Source: 2-02-FULL-55-14 sp964534125 (GTDB lineage Bacteria; Bacteroidota; Ignavibacteria; UBA10030). From it: a stretch of DNA of 64,000 nucleotides. The DNA lies in the NCBI GenBank assembly GCA_964534125.1, contig CAZHOJ010000001.1, positions 558,001 to 622,000 of the forward strand, read 5' to 3'. Every line of letters starts with the position of its first letter. Positions within the stretch are counted from its first letter, which is position 1. Of this stretch, positions 52,493 through 61,751 are shown piece after piece. The position numbers and the translations under genes were made by a program. A model generated the notes under the pieces. That model saw only the letters and a list, made by a program, of their open reading frames with translations, searched no databases and was not told the DNA's origin.

Positions 52493-52528
52493 GTGCCTTC
52501 CCGGCAGCTGAAGCTGCCGGGAAGGCAC
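52493..52528. repeat. REP-like palindrome right of the Y1 transposase
   Basis: Arms GTGCCTTCCCGGCAGCT (52493-52509) and AGCTGCCGGGAAGGCAC (52512-52528) are exact inverted repeats of 17 bp with loop GA. Compared with the left element, three arm positions differ and in each case the partner base on the other arm differs to match. Confidence 0.75.
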
Positions 52529-52628
52529 TGCGGAATAAGGGAGTCAGAAGATCCGCGAAGGCACTGTGGAATGAGGGAGTCAGAAGATCCGCGAAGGCAC
52601 TGCGAAATAAGGGAGTCAGAAGCTGCCG
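52521..52628 (+). repeat. 36-bp tandem repeat, three copies
   Basis: Three head-to-tail copies of a 36-bp unit beginning GAAGGCACTG (52521, 52557, 52593), each with GGGAGTCAGAAG in the middle and ending ATCCGC in the first two copies; the third ends GCTGCCG, recreating the right half of the REP-like palindrome. Copies differ at only a few positions. The region to 52704 has no gene. The repeat is too short and lacks spacers to be CRISPR. Confidence 0.8.
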
Positions 52629-52704
52629 GGAAGGCATCGCCAAGATATGGAGACTAGAAGCCCGGGAAGCCGGTCTGGCATTCGCCCTTGGCAGCAGTCA
52701 ACTA

Positions 52705-55017
52705 TTACTTCAGCAGCAACATCCTCCCAACCCTGCGGATACCTTCCGCCTCCAGAACATAGAAATACGCTCCTGTCGACACCATGGCTCCGCTATCCGT
52801 CCGGCCATCCCACAAGACCTTCCTGTACCCGGCGGGGAGCGGGGCACCATTCAGCAGGCGGCGCACTTCCCTTCCTGTCACATCATGGACTGTCAGAGAG
52901 ACGTTCGCAGCAGCCGGGAGAAGGAAATCGATCGACGTCCGTGGATTGAATGGATTCGGATAGTTCTGATACAGCCGGATATCGGCTGGATACATGGGCC
53001 CGGGCTCCACACCCACCAGGGCCGAAACACTTGCTGTGAATCGGTACACATCATCGACAGCGAGCGGTTTTGTCGTCCGGATGAGCAGCGTGTCCCCCGC
53101 ACCGGGCATCTGATCGACCGTGGTCCCCGCTGCGAACCTGATCTCCGCATGTGTGTTGTTCACCTGCGACCTGTACCGCGCAGGGGTCCTCAGCACGATC
53201 CTGTCGCCGGGGTCCCACGTGTTCTGCAGCGTCGATTCAACGATGAGCAGCTCGACCTTTTCGTCATCCGTGAGGTTCCACGCCCGGAACGGCACCTGGA
53301 TCACCGGTTGGGCGCTGATATTGATGGCTGTATCCAGCACTTCCCCCGATCCGCTGAACGTGATGGCAATGTCAATCGGTCCCAGCTTCATGACGCCCGC
53401 CGTGGGAAGCATGACCTCCCACGTTGCCGGAAAGCTGGTGCTCCTGACAGCTTCCGGTATCCGGAGGAGTGTCAGGTCGAACTCAGGGATGATCTCCAGC
53501 GACAATCCGTCGAATGCGGGCGTCCTGTAGAAGGCCCCCTCTCCGTTGTTCAGCTCGTACCCCGACACTCTCGTCTGGCCCGCTGTCGTATCGATGACAT
53601 CGACGCGTGCATACCCCGCATCCGCTGCAGTGACCCGCATCTCATAGATGTGTCCCGTGAGCATCGTCGAGTCGAGCACATGCACCCTGTACCGGGATGT
53701 GCTCCGTCCGCCGGCCTGGACTCCCGACTGCGGGGAGAGGGTGCCCTGAGGGATGACGGGCATGACGTCGGCCATGACGATCTCGTAGTCCTTCCCCTCC
53801 CTGCCCCAGTCCGACCAGACAGCGCGGATCGAACCATCCGGGAGCACGACAGCATCCGGTTCCCACTGAAAGCTCTCCGTCCGTGAATTCAACTGTGTTT
53901 CGAACGAGCGCCGGTGACCCGACGAATCCAGCAGGATCCCGTACACTCCCTCCCTGCTGCCGTCCTGCTGCCACGACGACCACACAACGGTGAGGTCCTT
54001 CCCGCGTTTTTTCACACGGGGAAGCCATTGATAGAACCGCGTCGTTGGATTGATCATGATCTCAGGACCAACGGGCGCAAGGTCTGCGTCGAACCAGCGG
54101 CCCACGATCGAACCATCGTCCCCATCCTGCTCCCATGAGCACCAGACGATGAAACTCGAGCCGTCCTCGAACGACACGATGTCCGGCTGCCACTGGTAGT
54201 CCTTCGTCAGGCTGTTGACAGCGACTTCCTGCGAGAGAGGACCCGACGGCCCCATCAACCGGGCGACCACGCCATACCCCGATGCCAGGTCTCCAGTCGG
54301 TTCGAAAGGCGCCGCCAACTCCTGCTTCCACGATTCCCACACGACGACGACCACCGTATCTGATATGAATGAAACTGCGGGCCGGGCCTGGCTGTGCTCC
54401 GTCCTCGCGTTCACGCGAATCTCATCGTACCCCAACGGAGAACCGAAACGGCTGAAGAAGCGCAGGTACACTCCGCGTTCTGCCTCGCTCACATCCCATG
54501 AATCCCATGCGACGGCGACGAAGCCGGATTCCGAGACCGCGATCGCCGGACGCGATTGCGTCCAGGACTTCTGTACCACCGGTATCGGGCCAGTCCCGAC
54601 CCCCAACCTGTCGAACATGCGCAACCACACATCTCCCGAGGTCGTACTGTCGAACTGTGTCCAGGCGACAGCGGCCATTCCCTGGCTGTCTATTGCAAGC
54701 GCCGGCTGCGACTGCGAGCCATGCATCCGCCACCGGCCGGAGGGGCGCGGCGTGCTGAGGGCAGAGATATATACCTCAGGTCCCGGAGGCATGCCGGTCG
54801 CGTCGAACCACTGTCCCATGATCGCTGATCGGTGCGGATCGCTCGTATCGTGAGAGGAGGTCCAGACTACGAACGCATTCCCTTCACTGTCCTGAGCGAT
54901 GCGTGGCGCACGCTGTGTGGAGTCCCGGAAAGCGTTCACCACCGATTCCTGCTGTGCAGACAGCACAAGAGGCAGAACAAAACATAATGCGAGGATGCCT
55001 TTTCTGTGTTCCATCAT
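52705..55017 (-). CDS. T9SS-exported repetitive beta-propeller-like protein
   Basis: A 770-residue protein from ATG 55017 (MMEHRKGILALCFVLPLVLSAQ, signal peptide), overlapping the VanX-like gene stop as ATGA. Residues 30-430 have about seven repeats with a V-W-S-S/T-W signature (AFVVWTSSHD, VAWTQFDST, VAWDSWDV, VVWESWKQ, IVWCSWEQDG, VVWSSWQQDG, AVWSDWGREG), as in propeller blades. A beta-sandwich region follows, then a T9SS sorting domain (QNYPNPFNPRTS, ending GRMLLLK). Likely a surface or secreted binding protein; no catalytic motif is visible. Confidence 0.88.
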   Translation of the reverse strand: MMEHRKGILALCFVLPLVLSAQQESVVNAFRDSTQRAPRIAQDSEGNAFVVWTSSHDTSDPHRSAIMGQWFDATGMPPGPEVYISALSTPRPSGRWRMHGSQSQPALAIDSQGMAAVAWTQFDSTTSGDVWLRMFDRLGVGTGPIPVVQKSWTQSRPAIAVSESGFVAVAWDSWDVSEAERGVYLRFFSRFGSPLGYDEIRVNARTEHSQARPAVSFISDTVVVVVWESWKQELAAPFEPTGDLASGYGVVARLMGPSGPLSQEVAVNSLTKDYQWQPDIVSFEDGSSFIVWCSWEQDGDDGSIVGRWFDADLAPVGPEIMINPTTRFYQWLPRVKKRGKDLTVVWSSWQQDGSREGVYGILLDSSGHRRSFETQLNSRTESFQWEPDAVVLPDGSIRAVWSDWGREGKDYEIVMADVMPVIPQGTLSPQSGVQAGGRSTSRYRVHVLDSTMLTGHIYEMRVTAADAGYARVDVIDTTAGQTRVSGYELNNGEGAFYRTPAFDGLSLEIIPEFDLTLLRIPEAVRSTSFPATWEVMLPTAGVMKLGPIDIAITFSGSGEVLDTAINISAQPVIQVPFRAWNLTDDEKVELLIVESTLQNTWDPGDRIVLRTPARYRSQVNNTHAEIRFAAGTTVDQMPGAGDTLLIRTTKPLAVDDVYRFTASVSALVGVEPGPMYPADIRLYQNYPNPFNPRTSIDFLLPAAANVSLTVHDVTGREVRRLLNGAPLPAGYRKVLWDGRTDSGAMVSTGAYFYVLEAEGIRRVGRMLLLK

Positions 55018-55622
55018 TTCATCTGAAAGTCTAGGAGAGGATAGGAACCTGCCGGCTGATAGCTGTAATGCCACCATTCCGCAACGTAGCTCGTCAGCCC
55101 GCCGACCTGCTCCATCATGGTCTTCAGGAGCTCGCGGTTGGCGATAACGTTGGCAGGGAGGTTCATGTAATCATGTCCGGCCTCGGGACCGAAGAAATCG
55201 AACTCCGTGGGCATCTCCAGTTCTACACCGCTATCGAGGTGGACCAGGCTCAGATCGACGGCACCCCCACGATTATGCGATGAACCGCTGGCAGGATTTG
55301 CGACATACCGTGAATCGGGGAGGATCTCCCACAGGAGGTACTGTACCGCCCTGGGCCGATATCCATCGAAGATCTTGATGCCGAGGCCGAGGGAGCGGAG
55401 GGAATCCTGCACGATGGCAAGACGGCGCACGACAGGGAGAGCAAGGTAACACTCATTGGTCGTGTAGAGCTTCGTCTGGAAGAAGTTGCCCGGCCCTGCA
55501 TACCGGAGGTCGAACACGATGTCCGGAATGAGATCCCGGACATTGACCAGTTCTTCCTCGATCTGTGCCGGCAGGCGGGCCGTTGTCAGAGCCAGAACGA
55601 GCAACAGAACGATGATGCGCAT
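55014..55622 (-). CDS. D-alanyl-D-alanine dipeptidase (VanX/DdpX-like)
   Basis: A 202-residue protein from ATG 55622 (MRIIVLLLVLALTTARLPAQ, signal peptide; GAAGAGAT upstream). It has the M15D zinc site: SSHNRGGAVDLSLV (S-x-H-x(6)-D ligands) and EWWHYS (Glu/His), plus the substrate arginine region DGYRPRAVQ. VanX-type enzymes cleave D-Ala-D-Ala dipeptide. Since it is exported, a peptidoglycan-scavenging or remodelling role is more likely than vancomycin resistance, and no vanH/vanA genes are present. It is coupled to the downstream propeller protein. Confidence 0.93.
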   Translation of the reverse strand: MRIIVLLLVLALTTARLPAQIEEELVNVRDLIPDIVFDLRYAGPGNFFQTKLYTTNECYLALPVVRRLAIVQDSLRSLGLGIKIFDGYRPRAVQYLLWEILPDSRYVANPASGSSHNRGGAVDLSLVHLDSGVELEMPTEFDFFGPEAGHDYMNLPANVIANRELLKTMMEQVGGLTSYVAEWWHYSYQPAGSYPLLDFQMK

Positions 55623-55690
55623 ATCTCTTCTTTCTGCGTTGGTCGGTGATGATATATAGGTCCGCCGTCCGTCCACGGCAGAACATCCGC

Positions 55691-58156
55691 TTACTTCAAC
55701 AGAATGGCTTTTCTGCTCACTGCGGCATGGTTTCCTGCGAGCCGGACGATATACAGTCCTGTTGCCGCAGGCACGCCAAGCTCCGTCCTGCCATCCCAGT
55801 GGACCGTCCCCTGCCCGGCGGCGTATTCCGCATCCCGAAGGAGCGTCCGCACAAGCCGGCCCCGCACATCATAGACCCGGAGAGATATCCGGTCCTCGGC
55901 GGGAAGGGAAAAACTGATCGTGGTCGACGGATTGAACGGATTGGGGAAGTTCGGGAGAAGACGGAACGTACCCGGCACCTCTCCCGGAGTCTCATCGACG
56001 CCCGTGACGACCTTCACGGGATAGCTGACGCGGAGATTGTCCAGGTACAATGCCCCCGTATAGACGACTCCCGCCGTGCGATAGTATACCAGCTGCACTT
56101 CGATGCGCTTGAGACGCACGGGGAAATGGAATTCCGATCCTCCGACGACCTCCTGATTCGGGACGAACGGAGCCCGGAGCTGCTGGACGTTGCCTGTCGG
56201 GTTCAGCAGTGACGAGCCGAAGAGCCGGAACTGCTCACCGTTGTCATCTTCGACAAGATAGTACATGCGATGCTGATGGCCGAAAGACAGACCGTCGATG
56301 ATGATGGAATCCGGGGCACCGAAGAGCAGCTTGTCCGTGTAGAGGTAGATATAGCTGATCGTGGTCGCCGAGCCGGTGAAGGAGTACTCGATCCGTACCG
56401 AGCGGTTCCCGGAGGTGGCAAAGGAATCCACCGTCATGACGCTGTAGGAATCGAGGTTCGACCCCAGCACATAATAACTGCCGACCGATTCGAGCGAATC
56501 CAGGATAGTGTAGCCATGGGCCAGCTGAACATGCACCGTAGCGGAATCCACCGCGGCGCCAAAGCTCACGACTATGCGCGTCGTTCCGTTGCTCAGGCCT
56601 TTGAAGCGACCGCCAGTATCCACTGTCCCGACCGCCGGGTCCGTCGAAGACCATGTGAAATCCCCCAACGGCAATTCCTGCACGAGTCCGTCAATATCAA
56701 TAGCCTGCACCTGGAATTGCACTGTCTGGACGGAATCGGCGACGATGTTGCGCGGAGAGATCGTCACGCTGCTGACCGTTTTGACGAAGACCGACGCCGA
56801 ATCCCGCTGGCCTTCAAAACTGACCCGGACCCATCCGGTCGCCTGTTGTGATCCTGCGGTGAACTCACCCGAGACGGAGTCTATGGTCCCGATAGACGGG
56901 TCGCAGGAGTACCGGGCGACGCCCGGCGGCACCGGGGCCGGATTTCCCAGACTGTCGAAGCCGGCGAGCGTGAATGCCGCCGTTTCGCGTATGAACACGC
57001 GGGCGCTCCTCGGGATCATCGCGACGTTCTCCAGCGGGCCTGACGGAGCAGAAGAAACGACGAGCAGCGCATTCGAGACCAGGCGCTCCGAACCATCCGA
57101 CGGGGAGTTCATCACCTCGTCCCGGATGATCATGGTGGTCGATCCGCCACCATCGAGGTTGACCCCCTGATGGACTCCTGACTGGATCATGAAGTTGGCG
57201 AGTTCCTCGAACGTCATCCCGACGCTCAGACCCGCCTGGCGTCCGTCCACGGTGAACAGGTACAGCACACTGCTGTCGGCCGAGAAGCCAGCAGATGTCC
57301 GGGGTTCGCGGGGAGAATCCGACACATTGAGTGCGCCGCCAGTCACGATCTTCGGATATCCGCCGATGACCTCTGTGATCCCGGGAAGGGACGGATTCAG
57401 CTTCTGCACGACGCGAACAGTGTCGTTCTGCTGCAGCCGGGAGAGTACCATGGTGCCGGAGACCCTGTGTCCTGAGAGAACTGCGCGTCCTGACGAGATG
57501 CCCATGTTCCCGATCCCACTCTCGATGGCCTCCACGACGCATGAAACGGTATCATTCACCACCCAGGATGTCAGAGGCCTGACACGGACCTCTGTTCCAT
57601 ACAGGTTCGTACCGGTCTGCGTTCCGAAATACGGATTGTAGAGTATGAGCTGGTCTGTATCTCGAGTCTTGTTCACTCCATGGAGCACCGCCATGGTGTC
57701 TGGAAGGATCACCGTCCCCGAAAAGGAGACATTCCCGGCGAATGGCCGGTTCTGCGCTGCGAATCCGACCACCGGCCGGCTTACCGGCATATGCACGATC
57801 TCACCCTGAGCCACCTGAGCCGTTATGGGACTCCCGTCCCCGGCATAGAAATCTCCGTTGACGGCGCCGACCGCAACATGGCCGAGCGAGGTCTTCCGCC
57901 GCGCCATCGAGCGAACGGTCTCGCGCGATGCAAGGCGATCGTTGGCCTTCACGGTCTCGAGGGTGATGTAGGGATTGTCCAGATCCACGCGCAGGATGTG
58001 AATGTTCCACGGGATGGCCGGGGCGATCACATGGTAGTGCGTCATTCCCGGTCCCACCGTGCGTACGGAGACCGTATCGAAGAAGACCTGAGCATCCAGA
58101 CCGCTGACCGACAGGAAGCTGACGGCGAGGGCGAAGAGGAACGTCCGGAATCTCAT
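55691..58156 (-). CDS. T9SS-exported phosphodiester glycosidase-family (NAGPA-like) protein with Ig-like domains
   Basis: A 821-residue secreted protein from ATG 58156 (MRFRTFLFALAVSFLSVSGLDAQ); GGGG precedes it. Residues about 50-375 are a NAGPA/DUF2233-type phosphodiester glycosidase domain, with AVNGDFYAGDGSP, TVDGRQAGLSVGMTFEELANF and the final GVNLDGGGSTTMI; such domains cleave GlcNAc-1-P phosphodiesters and occur in exopolysaccharide loci. Two Ig-like (BID_2-type) domains follow (about 385-560), then a galactose-binding-like beta segment and a T9SS sorting domain (PNFPNPFNPSTT, ending SRKAILLK). It precedes the VanX-like gene. Confidence 0.9.
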   Translation of the reverse strand: MRFRTFLFALAVSFLSVSGLDAQVFFDTVSVRTVGPGMTHYHVIAPAIPWNIHILRVDLDNPYITLETVKANDRLASRETVRSMARRKTSLGHVAVGAVNGDFYAGDGSPITAQVAQGEIVHMPVSRPVVGFAAQNRPFAGNVSFSGTVILPDTMAVLHGVNKTRDTDQLILYNPYFGTQTGTNLYGTEVRVRPLTSWVVNDTVSCVVEAIESGIGNMGISSGRAVLSGHRVSGTMVLSRLQQNDTVRVVQKLNPSLPGITEVIGGYPKIVTGGALNVSDSPREPRTSAGFSADSSVLYLFTVDGRQAGLSVGMTFEELANFMIQSGVHQGVNLDGGGSTTMIIRDEVMNSPSDGSERLVSNALLVVSSAPSGPLENVAMIPRSARVFIRETAAFTLAGFDSLGNPAPVPPGVARYSCDPSIGTIDSVSGEFTAGSQQATGWVRVSFEGQRDSASVFVKTVSSVTISPRNIVADSVQTVQFQVQAIDIDGLVQELPLGDFTWSSTDPAVGTVDTGGRFKGLSNGTTRIVVSFGAAVDSATVHVQLAHGYTILDSLESVGSYYVLGSNLDSYSVMTVDSFATSGNRSVRIEYSFTGSATTISYIYLYTDKLLFGAPDSIIIDGLSFGHQHRMYYLVEDDNGEQFRLFGSSLLNPTGNVQQLRAPFVPNQEVVGGSEFHFPVRLKRIEVQLVYYRTAGVVYTGALYLDNLRVSYPVKVVTGVDETPGEVPGTFRLLPNFPNPFNPSTTISFSLPAEDRISLRVYDVRGRLVRTLLRDAEYAAGQGTVHWDGRTELGVPAATGLYIVRLAGNHAAVSRKAILLK

Positions 58157-58248
58157 GATCGAACCCCGACAGAGAAGTGGCAAGACAGGTGCGGAGTGAT
58201 TCTGTGCAGTCTACCGCGAATCTCCAAGAGATTCAACCGTACATAAGA

Positions 58249-58279
58249 AAGGCCGGCACTTTCTGCAAGCACCGGCCTT
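58249..58279 (-). terminator. Hairpin terminator after the FG-GAP protein gene
   Basis: AAGGCCGG (58249-58256) pairs with CCGGCCTT (58272-58279). On the minus strand the stem is followed by TTTCTTATGT, a T-rich tail. It sits 60 bp past the FG-GAP gene stop. Confidence 0.65.
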
Positions 58280-58296
58280 CCTGAACACAGGATGTA

Positions 58297-58331
58297 CGCT
58301 TTTCGCTTTTCGCTCTTCGCTTTTCGCTCTT
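58297..58331. repeat. Heptamer simple repeat (CGCTYTT, five copies)
   Basis: Five tandem copies of CGCTTTT or CGCTCTT between the FG-GAP gene stop and its terminator hairpin. Short simple-sequence run, no coding content; it might be prone to slippage but lies outside any gene. Confidence 0.7.
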
Positions 58332-58338
58332 CGCCGCC

Positions 58339-60159
58339 TTACTTCAGGAGCGTCATTTTCATGGTCTTCGCGAAGTTCCCCCAGCTCAGCGTGTAGAAAT
58401 ACGTGCCGCTGGCGACCGTCTGTCCTGCGCTGTTCCGGCCGTCCCACACGATCTCTGCCGAACCTGCGGCATATTCCTCAGCATTGACAAGCGTGCGCAC
58501 CAGGCGCCCGTTCAGGTCGTAGACCTTCAGGGAGATCCGCTGCTGCACGGGCAGTGTGAAACGAATCGCCGTCGACGGGTTGAACGGATTGGGGAAGTTC
58601 TGCTCGAGCTGATACTGCTCTGGTGTGATGACGGTCCAGTCCTTCACTTCAACGCCCGTCGACACGGCGGACCCTTCGACCACGCGCAGCCCCCAGTTCT
58701 TGGGATTCACCACCTTTGTAATGACCGTGTCAAACTGCGTCGTCGATCCGTTCCAGGTCAATGTGGTGACAGTGATGCTGTCATTAGTCGCCTGGTACGG
58801 CAGAACGATGTCCTGCTTGCCATCGCCGTCGAGGTCGAAGTTCATACCGACGATCTTGCTGGCGAATGCCGACTGGACAGTGAGCATCGTGTCGACAACA
58901 CCCGCGGAGTCGGTGATCTTGATGGCGCTGTACATGTCAGCTTCACCCGCATACAAAACCTCAGGGGTCCAGTTCGCCGGATTGCGGATATCGCCCCCCT
59001 GGAACTCGATGGCGACGAGGTTGTACGGATAGACGCTTGACGTGTAGACCTCCCTCTTTCCATCCCCATCGATATCTCCCCAGCCCGCGCCGAAAGTGGT
59101 AATTGCGTTGCCGCCCATGACAGAGCTCAGGTCGAGCGCTGTGACGTTGAAGGTATCGACCTTCGAGGTGTTCTCAGAACCCTCATAGTTGACGACATGG
59201 AAATAGGCCGGCTCGGTTGACGAACCCCTGTAGCTTGGAAGGTACACTTCTTCGCGGCCATCCATGTTCACGTCCGCCGCCACGCCGCCGAACAGTGCGA
59301 CAAAGTCATTCGGGGCGGAGAGGTACAGGTTCCCCTTCCCGCCGTTCGTATCTGCAAGCTGATACGTGTTCGCCGAGGGAACTATCATCGGGGAGATGTT
59401 CTTGAGGTTCCAGTTGTGGATCAGGATCTCCTTGTTGCCCGTCCCGTCGAATTGCGCGGAGATCATAGCATACGGCGAACCGCCGCCTATCCCCCAGTCC
59501 GCGAGTTCCGTCCGGAGTGCCTGATACTCCAGCGTGAACGACGAGAATCCGGGATCGTTCGTATTCCAGTCACCGGTCGCACTGACGACATAGTAACGGT
59601 CGAGGTCGTTCGAGCTGCCGTTGTACGCGATCAGGAGCTCATTGTCGCCGTCCCCATCCACATCCGTGACCTCAAAGTACTCAGCATTCCCGCCCAGGCC
59701 CGCAAAGATCGCTGAGCCGATGATCGCCGAGGCGGAATCGCCGTAGTTGTCGCTGCCGGTCACACCGTCCCACTCGTACACGAGCACGCCAACATTGTTG
59801 CTCTGGAAAATGACCTCACCCCTGCCATCGTTGTCCAGATCGCCGAAAGCAACATAGCGCGGGGTGGAACCTCCGCCGCCCGAGGAGAGCGTATTCGACG
59901 ACCAGACAAGCTCCAATGAATCGTCGCCGATCACTTCGAATACGTGGACGTGCCCCTGGTCGAGGTAGTTTGTGACCGCTATCTCCTTCTTGCCGTCACC
60001 GTCAATGTCGTGTCCGACGGCAGCACCGCGGACGCTGCTGATACCTGACAGAACCGCATCACTTCCGGGCACATTATAGGCCCGGGACACCGTCACTTGC
60101 GCCAGAGCGGCCCCCGCAATGACCACAAGCAGAGTCAGAATCGGAATCAACCGTTTCAT
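58339..60159 (-). CDS. T9SS-exported FG-GAP/VCBS repeat protein
   Basis: A 606-residue protein with a signal peptide (1-20, GAALAQVTV). It carries FG-GAP/VCBS-like calcium-binding loops: GHDIDGDGKKEIAVTNY, AFGDLDNDGRGEVIFQS, VTDVDGDGDNELLIAYN, VAADVNMDGREEVYLPS, GWGDIDGDGKREVYTSS and FDLDGDGKQDIVLPY, spaced as in an integrin-alpha-like propeller. A T9SS sorting domain ends the protein (EQNFPNPFNPSTA, KMTLLK). ATG 60159 has AGGAG at a 7-base spacing. Probably a surface adhesin or carbohydrate-binding protein; no enzyme residues seen. Confidence 0.9.
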   Translation of the reverse strand: MKRLIPILTLLVVIAGAALAQVTVSRAYNVPGSDAVLSGISSVRGAAVGHDIDGDGKKEIAVTNYLDQGHVHVFEVIGDDSLELVWSSNTLSSGGGGSTPRYVAFGDLDNDGRGEVIFQSNNVGVLVYEWDGVTGSDNYGDSASAIIGSAIFAGLGGNAEYFEVTDVDGDGDNELLIAYNGSSNDLDRYYVVSATGDWNTNDPGFSSFTLEYQALRTELADWGIGGGSPYAMISAQFDGTGNKEILIHNWNLKNISPMIVPSANTYQLADTNGGKGNLYLSAPNDFVALFGGVAADVNMDGREEVYLPSYRGSSTEPAYFHVVNYEGSENTSKVDTFNVTALDLSSVMGGNAITTFGAGWGDIDGDGKREVYTSSVYPYNLVAIEFQGGDIRNPANWTPEVLYAGEADMYSAIKITDSAGVVDTMLTVQSAFASKIVGMNFDLDGDGKQDIVLPYQATNDSITVTTLTWNGSTTQFDTVITKVVNPKNWGLRVVEGSAVSTGVEVKDWTVITPEQYQLEQNFPNPFNPSTAIRFTLPVQQRISLKVYDLNGRLVRTLVNAEEYAAGSAEIVWDGRNSAGQTVASGTYFYTLSWGNFAKTMKMTLLK

Positions 60160-60320
60160 GCTGTACTCCTAAAAATTGAGTGAAATTGGTGAATTAAAAG
60201 AATGGACGAAAAGCTTCGACGCAGTCAGGATTACTGGTGCATTGCATCATGTTTTTCAAGGTAGAAAAACCTGATGGACATGTCAAGCCATCTCGCGCCC
60301 GGACAGTGCACGAGCAGATG

Positions 60321-60336
60321 AGTGATATGTATCACA
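60321..60336. promoter_or_regulatory. CRP/FNR-like binding-site candidate
   Basis: AGTGATATGTATCACA matches TGTGA-N6-TCACA in 9 of 10 fixed positions and contains the palindrome GTGAT-ATGT-ATCAC. It lies in the 281-bp gap between two divergent exported-protein genes (starts 60159 and 60441), 105-160 bp from each start. A regulatory role is inferred from sequence only. Confidence 0.4.
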
Positions 60337-60440
60337 TCAGTCTCCTTCCCTACCACATCGGCAATCGCAACCCGCTCCTTCGGATTGTTGCGAAGATGCA
60401 CTATCTTCATACATCTTTCCATTCTTGCCGACAGAAATCC

Positions 60441-61751
60441 ATGCCCAGACACCTGCTGTGCATCCTTCTCATTCTTTCCCCTGCCGTCGCTCCTTCCCAG
60501 TTGCTCCATCGCTATGGAGACCTCCTGACGTACACAGACAGTGTGGTCAGCGTCATGCCATCCGGTACGTCTGTGAACAACTATCAAACACCAGCGGTCG
60601 CATATCGTGATGCGTGGAAGATACTTTTCTCTAATGTCCTGCAGTTGAACGACTCGCTTGCAGCATCCCAGGCGCAGGCTCTGAGCTATCGGCTCGTAGC
60701 ATTCACTGACACGAGCAACGGCAATTGGCCAGCATTCCAGGAATTCAGGATCCTCGAGAAGCTCCCTGCCTCATCGAACTATTGGGGAACATACATCCTT
60801 GCCGTGTCGCCTGCCCGACCGCAGCTTGTGCTGCAGGCACCACATCCATTGAACGATTCCCGCACTGGCCTCCAGTCGGTCTACGTCTTTCGTGCTGTCG
60901 GGGCGAGAGCGTTCTTCCTCTCAGGTACGCACCGCTGCAACAGCGCCGTCTTTTCTCCCTGCGATGGCACAACGTCCACATGCGGCACGTCGGAACCGTA
61001 CCGCGAGTCGGACCCCGCACATGCCGTGACGACACAGTTCCACGTCGCAACCATCGCGCTCGAGGAGCTCGAGCAGCCGTACGTCGTGCAATTGCATGGA
61101 TTCGCCAAACAGACGACCGATCCGCACCTCATCATGAGCAACAGCACCTCACTCACTCCGTCGGTCGACCTGCTTTCTCAAATTCGGGACGCTCTCCTGA
61201 CCGCGGACAATACGCTCACGTTCAAGATCGCACATCTCGACCCCACCTGGACGCGCCTGACGGGAACGACCAATGTCCAGGGACGGCTCATCAACGGAAG
61301 TTCGGCCCCCTGCGGCAGCTCTTCACCATCGAATGCGGGGCGCTTCTTCCACATCGAACAGGCTTACTCCGGTCTGCGGGACAACGCAACAGGATGGCAG
61401 AAGATGGCATCCGCTCTCGCCACAGTCTTCGCATCGACCTCAGGAGCGATCGCAGAGGAGAGTGTCCCGAGCGGATTCCGTCTGGAGCACAATTATCCGA
61501 ATCCCTTCAACCCTTCCACCGCTCTCTCTTTCACGCTGCCCGTCGAGGCAGGTATCGTGCTCGACATCGTGAACATGTCAGGACAGGTGGTGGCAACGCT
61601 GACGTCAGGAGTGAGACAGGCGGGTGTGCATACAGTGCGGTGGAACGCGGATGTGGCGGCGGGAGTCTATCTCGCTCGCCTGAGGGTGACGGCTCTGGAC
61701 CACCGCAGGACCACAACGCAGCTGGTGCAGAAGCTAGTCCTGGCGAAGTAG
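60441..61751 (+). CDS. T9SS-exported protein of unknown function
   Basis: A 436-residue protein from ATG 60441 (MPRHLLCILLILSPAVAPSQ, signal peptide); an open frame continues upstream to 60237 but lacks a signal sequence. The core has histidine-rich conserved-looking segments (FLSGTHRCNS, VVQLHGFAKQTTDPHLIMSN, RFFHIEQAYSGLRDN) and paired cysteines (CDGTTSTC), compatible with a hydrolase, but I do not recognise the family. The T9SS sorting domain is clear (HNYPNPFNPSTA, ending QKLVLAK). It is convergent with pgsW, overlapping its 3' end by 18 bp. Confidence 0.82.
   Translation: MPRHLLCILLILSPAVAPSQLLHRYGDLLTYTDSVVSVMPSGTSVNNYQTPAVAYRDAWKILFSNVLQLNDSLAASQAQALSYRLVAFTDTSNGNWPAFQEFRILEKLPASSNYWGTYILAVSPARPQLVLQAPHPLNDSRTGLQSVYVFRAVGARAFFLSGTHRCNSAVFSPCDGTTSTCGTSEPYRESDPAHAVTTQFHVATIALEELEQPYVVQLHGFAKQTTDPHLIMSNSTSLTPSVDLLSQIRDALLTADNTLTFKIAHLDPTWTRLTGTTNVQGRLINGSSAPCGSSSPSNAGRFFHIEQAYSGLRDNATGWQKMASALATVFASTSGAIAEESVPSGFRLEHNYPNPFNPSTALSFTLPVEAGIVLDIVNMSGQVVATLTSGVRQAGVHTVRWNADVAAGVYLARLRVTALDHRRTTTQLVQKLVLAK

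Noticed and set aside
52521..52628. Possible CRISPR array
   Set aside because: Three directly adjacent 36-bp copies without spacers and no cas genes; it is a tandem repeat.
52477..53886. 469-codon plus-strand open frame over the repeats
   Set aside because: It reads through the tandem repeat and then antisense to a T9SS cargo gene; composition is that of a shadow frame.
55014..55622. Vancomycin-resistance cluster
   Set aside because: The VanX-like protein is exported and no vanH, vanA or two-component genes are nearby.
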